From NCBI GenBank assembly GCA_009691855.1, contig SIAI01000001.1, forward strand, positions 62,001 to 126,000: DNA of 64,000 bases. The letters are read 5' to 3'. Below, piece after piece: positions 25,304-33,103 of this stretch (position 1 is its first letter; each line of letters begins with the position of its first letter). The notes under the pieces are model-generated. The model made no database searches. It was given only the letters and a program-made list of their open reading frames with translations, and was not told the origin of the DNA. The DNA is from Planctomycetota bacterium. Lineage in GTDB: Bacteria; Planctomycetota; UBA1135; GCA-002686595. Made by a program: the position numbers and the translations under genes.

Positions 25304-26027
25304 CGACGCGCGGGCTCGAGCGGGGTTGGGGCGTCAGCACGTCGCTCGGCCGCGACACATCTCCGGCGGGCTCGCCGAGTCTGGCCGGATCGGTCGCCGC
25401 CATGAAGTCGCTCGCCCCGCCGAACAGCCAGCGCGCGGGCTTGCCCACGCCGACCTTGAGCGCGGTGTGCACGGCGCGCGAGAGCACGCTCTCCGAGTCG
25501 CTCATCGCGTGCTGCACGGCGCCGAAGACGAGCTGCATCATCGCTTCGCCGATGGCGCAGGTGGCGATGATCGAGCGCAGGGTCAAGACGCGCGGGTCGC
25601 GCTCGCCGTACTTCTTGCGCACGAAGGCCAGCGCGCGCTCGGCGGTCAGCTTGAACTGCTGGAACACGACCTGCTCGCGCCGGCGGAACACGGTGGCCAC
25701 GATCGAGAGCGCGTTGCCGATCGGCGAGTGCACGTGGCAGCGGCGCGCGCTGTCGAAGGTCGTGCGGATCGCGCCCCACTCGCCGAGCTCGTTCAACGCG
25801 CCCGAGGTCGCCGCCTGCGACAGCGACAACAGCTGCGAGATGTCCTTGCTCGCCATGGGCTCGCTGGCGAGCACGAGCGAGCCCCAGATGCGCCCGTGAA
25901 CGCGCTTGAAGCCGAAGGTCTTGAAGAACAGCTCGAAGGTCGGCAGCTCGGCCAGCAGCTCCGCATCGACCGCCGGTGCGTCCAGCGCCGCCGACTGGGG
26001 CTCGGGAACCTGCTCGTGGAGGGTCAT
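25296..26027 (-). CDS. GbsR/MarR-like winged-helix regulator
   Basis: A 243-residue protein whose residues ~35-110 match GbsR/MarR-type winged helices: RIWGSLVLASEPMASKDISQ, then LLSLSQAATSGALNELGEWG and AIRTTFDSARRCHVH for the wing. The C-terminal half (FRRREQVVFQQFKLTAERAL and beyond) is helical and probably serves dimerisation or ligand sensing. It is the first gene of the lipid operon and overlaps the KS gene by 8 bases. A perfect palindrome 28 bases upstream suggests autoregulation of the whole operon, perhaps in response to an acyl product. Confidence 0.82.
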   Translation of the reverse strand: MTLHEQVPEPQSAALDAPAVDAELLAELPTFELFFKTFGFKRVHGRIWGSLVLASEPMASKDISQLLSLSQAATSGALNELGEWGAIRTTFDSARRCHVHSPIGNALSIVATVFRRREQVVFQQFKLTAERALAFVRKKYGERDPRVLTLRSIIATCAIGEAMMQLVFGAVQHAMSDSESVLSRAVHTALKVGVGKPARWLFGGASDFMAATDPARLGEPAGDVSRPSDVLTPQPRSSPRVDA

Positions 26028-26054
26028 GGCGGGGGTGGGCAGCCCGGCTCACCC

Positions 26055-26074
26055 TTATCAGGAATTCCTGATAA
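26055..26074. promoter_or_regulatory. perfect 20-bp palindromic operator of the lipid/ole operon
   Basis: TTATCAGGAATTCCTGATAA is a perfect inverted repeat of 10-base arms without spacer, 70 % A+T in surroundings of about 70 % G+C. It lies 28 bases upstream of the GbsR-like regulator's start. Its size and symmetry fit a site for a dimeric winged-helix protein. It is probably the autoregulatory operator; a -10-like TGATAA overlaps it. The rest of the gap up to 26241 shows nothing else clear. Confidence 0.75.
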
Positions 26075-26241
26075 CTCTGAGCGGGGCCATGTTGTGCCAC
26101 AGCCGGGGCCCTGGTTCCAGCGCGGAGGCGGGTTCCTGGCAGCCGCTCACGCCTGGCGAACCGTCAACGTCCGCCGTCGCCGCGGCTCGATCGACCCCGG
26201 CCCTCGGTCGCGGGGAGCAATCGATCCGCCAGGGCCGAGTC

Positions 26242-27651
26242 TCAGGGGGCCGACAGGAACCAGGTCGTGGTGGAGAAGCTGCTGAAGAAGGCCGTATTGC
26301 CGGCCAGGACCCGGACCCGTCCTTGGTCGAGCGTGCCGCCATCGAACGACGGCTCACCCACGAGCAGATCTTCGAACCCGTCGCCGTCCACATCGCCGGC
26401 CGCCAGCGCGGCTCCGAACTCGGCGTCGAGCTGGGAGCCGGTGCGCGTGACGCCCTGCACGAACACCCCGAGCGCCAGCCGACGAACCCCGCGAACGGCT
26501 CCGATCCCAGTCGGGCCGCCCCCTACGCACTCTGGCTGGCCGTCGCCGTTCAGGTCGCTCCGCGGGCAGACGGCGTGGCCGTACTCCCAGGGCGTGAAGG
26601 GCGCGTCCTCGGCGAAGAAGGTCCCGATCGGAGTCGGCCCGCTCAGGGAGCCCGAGAAGACTTCCAGATATCCGGCGCGCTCGGTGAACGAATGCGAACC
26701 CAGGAACCTGCCCAGCGGATCGCCGACGACCACCTCGTCGAGTCCATCCAGCGTCAGATCCCCGGTGATCGTGAGCGCGGCCCCGAAGTCGCCCTCCGAA
26801 CCGCCGATGCCGGCGAGGGACCAGGATGGAGCGGCGCTCAGTCCCGTCGCCGAGCCCCGATAGACGAAGGCCGCGCCGCGCTCGAGCGAACCCTCGTCAG
26901 GAGCACCCACGAGGACGTCGTCGAAGCCGTCGCCATCGATGTCGCCGCCTCCGCCCACCGCGAACCCGAAGCGAACCTCCGCAGTGGCGCCGAACACGAT
27001 CGAGGACGGGAAGGCTCCGGGAGCGCTCGTCGAACCCAGGAACACGAAGGCCGCGCCGCGCTTCGCGTCGGTTCCGGTGGCGCCTACCACCACGTCCGCG
27101 AAGCCGTTGGCGTCGATGTCCCCCGCGCTCGCGATCGAGATACCCAGGTGCTCCGCATGCTCCACGCCCGGGCGGAAGCGGACCGGCGTGCTGGCGAGTC
27201 CGGACGGTGATCCCAGGAAGAAGGCGACCGCGCCGGCATCCGCCAGCACGCGCGTCGCGGCCGCGGCGCCCGCGCCCGCAAGGTGCTCGCGCCGCAGGAC
27301 ATCGAAGTCCGGCGCGCCCACGACGACGTCCTCGTACCCGTCCCCGTTCATGTCGCCCACGCCGGCGAGCGCGGCCCCGAAGTGCGCGTGCTGCTGGAAG
27401 CCGACCTGCGTCCACGAAGGCGAGCTCTCGGGCCCCGCGGCCGAGCCGAGGTAGACGAGCACGCGCCCCTCTCCCTCGCGGCCGCCGCTGAAGCCGGGCT
27501 CCCCAACCACGATGTCGGCGAACCCGTCTCCGTTCACGTCGGCCGCGGCCACGGACCGGCCGAAGCCCGGCGGGGTCGCCTGAGCGGCCAGCGGGGGCAC
27601 GAAAGCGAGAAAGAGGACGCCGACGAGGCGAGGTCGGACTCTGCTGGGCAT
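26242..27651 (-). CDS. secreted FG-GAP (integrin-alpha-like) repeat protein
   Basis: A 469-residue exported protein: signal peptide (RLVGVLFLAFVPPLAAQA), then about seven FG-GAP blades with the pattern DVNGDGFADIVVGEP...GRVLVYLGS. Each blade has a DxDxDGxxD calcium loop followed by a VxLGS strand, as in integrin-alpha beta-propellers. No C-terminal sorting motif is obvious. It lies upstream of the lipid operon on the same strand, separated by about 210 bases that hold the operator. Role unknown; surface binding is likely for the family. Confidence 0.85.
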   Translation of the reverse strand: MPSRVRPRLVGVLFLAFVPPLAAQATPPGFGRSVAAADVNGDGFADIVVGEPGFSGGREGEGRVLVYLGSAAGPESSPSWTQVGFQQHAHFGAALAGVGDMNGDGYEDVVVGAPDFDVLRREHLAGAGAAAATRVLADAGAVAFFLGSPSGLASTPVRFRPGVEHAEHLGISIASAGDIDANGFADVVVGATGTDAKRGAAFVFLGSTSAPGAFPSSIVFGATAEVRFGFAVGGGGDIDGDGFDDVLVGAPDEGSLERGAAFVYRGSATGLSAAPSWSLAGIGGSEGDFGAALTITGDLTLDGLDEVVVGDPLGRFLGSHSFTERAGYLEVFSGSLSGPTPIGTFFAEDAPFTPWEYGHAVCPRSDLNGDGQPECVGGGPTGIGAVRGVRRLALGVFVQGVTRTGSQLDAEFGAALAAGDVDGDGFEDLLVGEPSFDGGTLDQGRVRVLAGNTAFFSSFSTTTWFLSAP

Positions 27652-27737
27652 GACGAGCCTGCTTTCAGTTCGAGCACGATACACCGAGTCGATGCATGAG
27701 CGGGAACCGGCGTTGGCCCCGCGGCGCCTCTTCCGCC

Positions 27738-28778
27738 CTATCGGTCGAGGCGGGTGGCCGCGGCCGTTCCAGGGCGAGCGAGGGCCAATAGCCGCTGGAT
27801 CAAGGCCGGATAGGCGAGCCCCGCCGCGCGCGCCGCGTCGGAAAAGTCCTCGCCGCGCGCGAGTTCGGGGTTGGGGTTGGCCTCGAGCACGGCGAGACGC
27901 CCCGCCGGCGTGAGGCGCAGGTCGATGCGCGCGTAGCCGGAGAGGCCGAGCGCGCTCCAGGTGGTGCGCGCAATGTGCGCGACGCGGCGTTCGAGCGCGG
28001 CGGGGAGGCGCGCGGCGCGGTTCGTCACGCCGAGGCGCCGCTGCACGGCGGGCGAGAACTTCACCGCGCGCGTGGCGATGCGCGCGGCGTGCCTGGGGAG
28101 CTTGGTGAACACGAGCTCCCACGTCGGCAGCACGCGTGGACGCGCGCCGCCGAGCACGGCGGAGTAGAGCTCGCGTCCGTCGAGGTACTCCTCGGCGATC
28201 GCGTCGGTGTCGAGCGCCTCGTGCATGAAGGCCACGCGCCGCGCGAGGGCGCGCTCGTTCGTCACCAGCGAGGCGCGCGCGAGGCCCAGCGAGGCCTCCT
28301 CGGTGCGCGATTTGACGATCAAGGGGTACGCCAGCCCGCGCGCGCGGCGGAAGCGCGCGCCGCGCTCGAAGACCGCGAAGCGCGGCACGTCCACGTCGTG
28401 CGCGGCCAGGATCTGCTTCGAGAGCGCCTTGTCGCGCGCCAGCGTCAGGCCGCGCGGATTGCAGCCGGTGTAGGGGAGCTGCAGCAGCTCGAGCAGGGAA
28501 GCGACGTGCTGGTCGTAGCTCGGCGTCGAGTGGAACTCGACCAAGAGGTTGAACACCACGTCGGGCGCGTGCGCGCGCACGGCGGACAGGAGCTCTGTCA
28601 CGTCGTGCTGCGCGCCGGCGACGGTCACGCGGTGTCCGAGCGCGCGCAGCGCGCGCGTCACGTCGAACTCCGTGCGCCACTCCGGCGGCTTCCTGCGGTC
28701 GTAGGAACGCACGCCGCTCGGCGGCACGAGCGCTTCGTGGCACAGCACGAGCACCGCGAGCGAGCGGCGTGCGCTCAT
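27738..28778 (-). CDS. ATP-grasp ligase, D-Ala-D-Ala ligase-like
   Basis: A 346-residue ATP-grasp protein. N-terminal LAVLVLCHEALVPPSG precedes a Ddl-like domain with PDVVFNLLVEF and LLQLPYTGCNPRGLTLARDKAL (the GS..A..KD-like region). The ATP-grasp core has LIVKSRTEEASLG, AEEYLDGRELYSAVLGG and the metal-binding LEANPNPELARGEDF. It joins a carboxylate to an amine or hydroxyl using ATP; the substrate is unknown and a peptide ligase role is possible. It starts 13 bases after oleA's stop and is probably co-transcribed with it. Confidence 0.82.
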   Translation of the reverse strand: MSARRSLAVLVLCHEALVPPSGVRSYDRRKPPEWRTEFDVTRALRALGHRVTVAGAQHDVTELLSAVRAHAPDVVFNLLVEFHSTPSYDQHVASLLELLQLPYTGCNPRGLTLARDKALSKQILAAHDVDVPRFAVFERGARFRRARGLAYPLIVKSRTEEASLGLARASLVTNERALARRVAFMHEALDTDAIAEEYLDGRELYSAVLGGARPRVLPTWELVFTKLPRHAARIATRAVKFSPAVQRRLGVTNRAARLPAALERRVAHIARTTWSALGLSGYARIDLRLTPAGRLAVLEANPNPELARGEDFSDAARAAGLAYPALIQRLLALARPGTAAATRLDR

Positions 28779-28791
28779 GGCCGCGCGCCGC

Positions 28792-29838
28792 TCACCATTC
28801 GGCGCCCAGCATCAAGCAATGGAGCCCGCTGCCGATGCCCAGCAGCGCCACGCGATTTCCCGCGCGGATCGCGCCGACCTCGAGCGCCAGCGAGAGCGCC
28901 GTGGGCAGCGCGGCGGAGCCGGTGTTGCCGAGCGACGCGAAGGTCGAGAAGTCGCGCGCGACGTCGAGCTCCAGACGCTCGAACAGGAGCCGCCGGTGCG
29001 CCGCGCCGACCTGGTGCGTGACCACGCGCTCGATCTGGCTCCGTTCCCAGCCGAGCTCGATCAGGAAACGCGCGAAGGTGCGCTGCGCGAGCTCCACGCC
29101 GGCCACGAGCAGCGCCTCCGAGTCCGTGCTCATCGTCGGCCCCGCGCCGGCGGTGTCGCGGTCGCCCTGGCACAGCTCGACGTGCTGCGTGGCGGCCTCG
29201 ACCGTCGCGCCCACGAGCCGCGGACGATCGTCGGCGCTCGTCGCGCGCGCGAGCAGCACCGCGCACGCGCCCGAGCCGATGGTGAGCGAGGCGAAGGCCT
29301 GCTTGAGCTCGTCGCGCAGCGCGCGCTCGGCGCTCGTGCTCGCCAGCAGCGTCGCGATCGTCTCCTCGACCAGCCCGCGCCCGTCCTCGCCCGACACGAC
29401 GAGCCCGGCCTCGATCTCGCCGCGCTCGAGCATGCCCGCGACGACGACCATGCCGTTCAGGACGCCCAGGCACGCGTTGGAGAGATCGAACACCTGGCAA
29501 TGCGGCGCGAGCCCGAGCTTCGCGTGCACCACGCTCGCCGTCGAGGGCTCGAGGAAGTCGCGCGAGACCGCGCCGTGCACGAGACAACCGATGCGCTCGC
29601 GCGCGACGCCGCTCTTCGCAAGCGCGAGCTCGCCCGCGCGCGCCGCCGCGCCGCTCGGACGCAAACCGCGCGGCCAGAAGCGGCGCTCCTGGATACCGCT
29701 CATCAATTCCAGCCGACCGACGCGCAGCTTCAGCCGCTCGTACAGCGGCGCCAAGCGCTCCTCGAGCTCGTCGGAGCGCACGCGCTCCTCGGGCAACGCG
29801 TGGGCGACGGCCGCGATCTTCACGTGCTCGAAGCGCAT
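28792..29838 (-). CDS. oleA: OleA-like acyl-CoA condensing enzyme (thiolase superfamily)
   Basis: A 348-residue FabH-like protein with OleA hallmarks. The nucleophile Cys123 is in FDLSNACLGVLNGM, His275 in VVTHQVGAAHR and the Asn in LGNTGSAALP. The OleA-specific Glu (Glu97) lies in SRDFLEPSTASVV, corresponding to the base that activates the second acyl chain. N-terminal RFEHVKIAAVAHALPEE, with RLAPLYERL close behind, also fits OleA. It condenses two fatty acyl thioesters head-to-head to a 2-alkyl-3-keto acid, the first step of olefin synthesis. It lies about 3 kb upstream of the lipid operon and about 10 kb from oleB. Confidence 0.88.
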   Translation of the reverse strand: MRFEHVKIAAVAHALPEERVRSDELEERLAPLYERLKLRVGRLELMSGIQERRFWPRGLRPSGAAARAGELALAKSGVARERIGCLVHGAVSRDFLEPSTASVVHAKLGLAPHCQVFDLSNACLGVLNGMVVVAGMLERGEIEAGLVVSGEDGRGLVEETIATLLASTSAERALRDELKQAFASLTIGSGACAVLLARATSADDRPRLVGATVEAATQHVELCQGDRDTAGAGPTMSTDSEALLVAGVELAQRTFARFLIELGWERSQIERVVTHQVGAAHRRLLFERLELDVARDFSTFASLGNTGSAALPTALSLALEVGAIRAGNRVALLGIGSGLHCLMLGAEW

Positions 29839-29918
29839 TCGGGGCCGAGAGCCTACGCGCGTCGCTGCAACCGAGCCAGCTGGCTACCGGGGACCGGCCG
29901 CTCCGACTAGACTGCTGA

Positions 29919-30494
29919 GGGCCTAGCAACGGCTCGCGCTGGTCAGCCCTGGGCAGCGGGATGAAAGCCGTTGTCTTTGCCTTGTCTGTCTTCGACGACG
30001 GCGGCCGGTCGGAGCTTTACGCGGGAGGCTATTTCAAGGCCGCGGGCGGGGTGGCGGCGAACAGAATCGCCAAGTGGAGCGGCTCGAGCTGGTCGGCCCT
30101 GGGCAGCGGGATGAACGACTATGTCCTCGCCTTGTCGGTCTTCGACGACGGCGGCAGCGCGGCGCTCTACGCGGGAGGGAACTTCGATGTCGCCTACGAC
30201 TCCGGCGACAGGTTCCTCGCCAAGTGGGGCTGCGACACGACTTTGCCCGTGCTGTCCTGTCCCTCTGTCGTGTTCGCGAGAGACCTCGGCAGCCTGGGCG
30301 AGGTCGTGACCTTCTCGGTCACGGACACCGATTGCATCGACCCGTCTCCCACCGTCGTGTGCGTGCCGCCCTCGGGGAGCTTCTTCCCCCACGGCAGCAC
30401 GCTCGTGACCTGTACGGCCACGGACGCCTCGGGGAATCAGGCGACCTGCGAGTTCCCGGTCGTCGTCCAGGTCCGGCCCGTGCGGCCGCGCTAG
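29919..30494 (+). pseudogene. 5'-truncated repeat protein with HYR domain
   Basis: The frame opens right after a TGA and immediately reads GPSNGSRWSALGSGM, the middle of a repeat. A second unit follows (SGSSWSALGSGMN, LALSVFDDGGSAALYAGG), then a C-terminal HYR domain with cysteines (DTTLPVLSCPSVVF ... HGSTLVTCTATDASGNQATC). There is no signal peptide and no start before the repeats; ATG 29961 lies inside a repeat. This looks like the 3' end of a longer secreted protein gene cut off close to oleA's upstream region. Confidence 0.7.
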
Positions 30495-30533
30495 CGAGCG
30501 CGCGAACTTCCAGCGGAGGCGATGCTCGCTCGC

Positions 30534-31841
30534 CTACCGCCCGCTCGCGACCTCGATGTCCGACCAGCAGCCGCCCGCGCTCGCCTGCGCGCCCAGCCCC
30601 CAGGTTCCGAGCGGGCTGTCGCCGTGCAGCGGCACGCGCAGCACCGACTTCCCCGCGAGCCACACCTCGAGCTCGTCCGCGTCGGCCTCGATCTGGAAGG
30701 TGAACTCGCGCTCGGTGACGAGCTCGAGCGCCGGCGCCGAGCCCTTGAGCGACCAGCGCTCGGCGCCGCAGTCGTAACGCCACACCGTGACGCCCACGCC
30801 GGCCGTGAAGGCGACCTCGAGGAACGACTCGCGCGTGTGCCCGAGCACGACGTGCAGCTGGGTGTTCGTGCCCGGCAGGATCGAGAGCGCCCCGCTCAGG
30901 CGCACGGGCAGCGTCGCGAGCGTCGTCGTGCTCAGCGCCAAGGCGTCGCCACTCGCATCGGCCAGCGAAAGGTAGCCCTGCGCGCGGCCCTCGAGCAGCC
31001 CGGCGCACGGCCGCCAGCGCGGGTGGAACTCCGCCAGCCACGCGCGCAAGCGCGCGTCGAGCGCCTCGCGCTCCGCCGCGCTCCACAGCGGCTCCAGCGC
31101 CGCGCGCACGCGCCGCGGCGCGCCCGTGCGGCCGTCGTCGTAGGCCGCGGCGAAGAGTTGCGCGCAGGCCCCGGGCTGCTCGGCGCGCAGGAACTCGTAG
31201 GCGAGCCAGCGCAGCGGATAGCGCTCCAGGTAGGCGTAGTCCCCCAGGCGATCGTTCACCAGCGCGTCGAAGCTCGGCAGACGTCCCGTGCGCGCGAACT
31301 CCTGCACCCAGGCGATGCGGCTGGCGGTGGCGGGATCGACCTCGAGCGCGTCGGCGAGCCCGAGCTGTACGAGCGCCTCCTGCGCCGCCGAATCCGCCAG
31401 GCCCTCGACCATCCAGGCCGGCAGCTCGTCCATGTCGCGCAACAGGTCGTAGCACACGAGATGCGCCGCCTCGTGCGCGACGAGGCGCCGCGTCGCGCGC
31501 GGCAGGCCGAGCGCGTGCAGCGCGTCGTTCCACGGCTCCGCGGCGACGTGCGAGGTGCGGCTGTCGCGGTGCGTGAAGCCCAGCACCTCGGGTGCGTTCG
31601 GATTGAACTCGGCCGTGCGCGCGCGAAAGGTCGCGTAGCCGCGGTACAGGCGGATCGTCTCGAGCGAGCGCGGCGTCCACCCGCCGCGCCCGAGGCGCGC
31701 GAGCACGACCGGCACCACTGCCTCCGCCGCCTGGCTTGCCTCGGCCGCGCGCTCGGGCTCGGCGAAGTCGCTCACGATCCGAAAGTGCGCGCGCGGCGTC
31801 GCGAGCTGGGCGAGCAACGACAACGCGGCGACGACGAGCAC
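30534..31841 (-). CDS. HExxH metallopeptidase-like secreted protein (peptidase MA-like)
   Basis: A 435-residue exported protein. A short hydrophobic leader (VVAALSLLAQLATP) is followed by a gluzincin-type catalytic region: HEAAH at residues 123-127 and WMVEGLADSAAQE about 20 residues later, giving two His and one Glu zinc ligands. The arrangement resembles the peptidase MA family. The C-terminal third is beta-rich (LPVRLSGALSILPGTNTQL...) and may be a lectin-like domain. GTG start. It is isolated between a gene remnant and a palindromic repeat; substrate unknown. Confidence 0.75.
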   Translation of the reverse strand: MLVVAALSLLAQLATPRAHFRIVSDFAEPERAAEASQAAEAVVPVVLARLGRGGWTPRSLETIRLYRGYATFRARTAEFNPNAPEVLGFTHRDSRTSHVAAEPWNDALHALGLPRATRRLVAHEAAHLVCYDLLRDMDELPAWMVEGLADSAAQEALVQLGLADALEVDPATASRIAWVQEFARTGRLPSFDALVNDRLGDYAYLERYPLRWLAYEFLRAEQPGACAQLFAAAYDDGRTGAPRRVRAALEPLWSAAEREALDARLRAWLAEFHPRWRPCAGLLEGRAQGYLSLADASGDALALSTTTLATLPVRLSGALSILPGTNTQLHVVLGHTRESFLEVAFTAGVGVTVWRYDCGAERWSLKGSAPALELVTEREFTFQIEADADELEVWLAGKSVLRVPLHGDSPLGTWGLGAQASAGGCWSDIEVASGR

Positions 31842-31887
31842 TGCCGGAGGATAGCGCCGCGTCGCGCGCGTGGTCCGCGCTCGCGCG

Positions 31888-32050
31888 CTAAGGGCCCGTA
31901 ACGAGACAAACTGTCCGTTTCGCCGGCCCTCGCCGCTCGTGGCGGCGTTGCGCCTCCTCGGAGACCATGCAGGTCGCCTGCGTCGGCGCGCCTTGCCACG
32001 AGCGACGATGGCTCGGCGAAACGGACAGTTTGTTTCGCTAGGAGCCCTAA
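31888..32050 (+). repeat. long palindromic repeat, copy 2 (~163 bp)
   Basis: Both arms share a perfect 20-base block ACAAACTGTCCGTTTCGCCG and continue with high identity (CTCGTGGC) to a core with GGCGTTGCGCCT and GGCGCGCCTTGC, the core of copies 1 and 3. The arms themselves differ from those copies, so only the core is conserved in the family. Its right end supplies the TAG stop of the downstream-strand pseudouridine synthase gene. Confidence 0.88.
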
Positions 32051-32910
32051 AGCAGCGTCAGGAAGGCGCGCGGCGGCGGCGCCTCGAAGCGCAGCGCGTG
32101 CCCGTCGAGGGGATGGGGGAGCTCCAGGCGGTGCGCGTGCAGCCCCAGGCGCGGTCCGGCGCTGCCGTAGCGCTCGTCGCCGACCAGCGGATGCCCGAGC
32201 CAGGCGAGGTGCGCGCGGATCTGGTGCTTGCGCCCCGTGTCGAGCTCGACCTCCAGCAGCGCGCGCCCCGTGGCCGTGCGGCGCGTGGCGTAGCGCGTCC
32301 GCGCCGCCTTCGCCTCGGGACGCGCGCCCACGCGCACGAACAGATTCTCGTCCTCGAACAGCGGCTGCTCGATCACGCCGCTCGAAGGCTCCGGCGCGCC
32401 CTCGACCACGGCGAGGTAGAGCTTGGTCACCTCGCTCCAGTGCTCTTGCAGCGTCTCGCGCGCCGCCTGCGTGCGCGCGAAGAGCAACACGCCCGAGGTC
32501 TCGCGGTCCAGGCGATGCACCGGCCACAGCGGCAGCTCGCGCCGCGTCCCGGCCAGCGCCGCGCGCACGAGCACCAGCGCCGTGCGCTCCGTCTCGCGCT
32601 CGGTGGACACGGACAGGAGCCCGGCGGGCTTGTCGATCGCGACGAGGTGCTCGTCCGCGTACAGGATCGTGATCCCCGCCGGTGCGCGCGGCGGTCCGGC
32701 GGCGTCGCTCTCGCCCTGGCCCGGGGCCACCACCTCGACCTCGTCGCCCGCCGCGACGAGCGCGTTGGGCTTCGTCACCGTGTGCCCGTTCACGCGCACG
32801 CAGCCGGCCTTGAGGCGCTGCTCGAGGGTGGTGCGCTTCCAGGTGGCCAAACTCTGGCGCAGGAAGGCGCGCAGCTGCGCCGGTTCGGTGACACGGAGGT
32901 GTTCGCTCAC
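32047..32910 (-). CDS. RluA-family pseudouridine synthase
   Basis: A 287-residue enzyme with an N-terminal S4 RNA-binding domain (LEQRLKAGCVRVNGHTVTKPNALVAAGDEVEV) and a catalytic domain containing HRLDRETSGVLLFA; Asp135 is the nucleophile. Other family blocks are VAIDKPAGLLSV, RKHQIRAHLAWLGHPLVGDERYG and LHAHRLELPHP. It converts uridines in rRNA or tRNA to pseudouridine; the target cannot be told. GTG start. The TAG stop lies within the palindromic repeat. Confidence 0.9.
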   Translation of the reverse strand: MSEHLRVTEPAQLRAFLRQSLATWKRTTLEQRLKAGCVRVNGHTVTKPNALVAAGDEVEVVAPGQGESDAAGPPRAPAGITILYADEHLVAIDKPAGLLSVSTERETERTALVLVRAALAGTRRELPLWPVHRLDRETSGVLLFARTQAARETLQEHWSEVTKLYLAVVEGAPEPSSGVIEQPLFEDENLFVRVGARPEAKAARTRYATRRTATGRALLEVELDTGRKHQIRAHLAWLGHPLVGDERYGSAGPRLGLHAHRLELPHPLDGHALRFEAPPPRAFLTLL

Positions 32911-33103
32911 CCGCGGAGCCTAACCGAACGGGGCGCAGCCCAGCGCGTGCTGCGGAGGGACTCACGCGGCGAGTCCGGCAGAGCCATGGCCTCGCCCTGG
33001 CAGCGCGTGGGCTTGCTATCTTTGGAGCCCGGACCGGGTCCGTTTTTCACAGGTTTCCTCACCCGCGCCGGCGCCGGCGGTGTCGAGCGGGCGGAGAACA
33101 GCG

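Noticed and set aside
30319-31680. Minus-strand frame covering the metallopeptidase gene and the HYR remnant
   Set aside because: It has no HExxH or leader; the 30534-31841 frame contains HEAAH and the downstream Glu.
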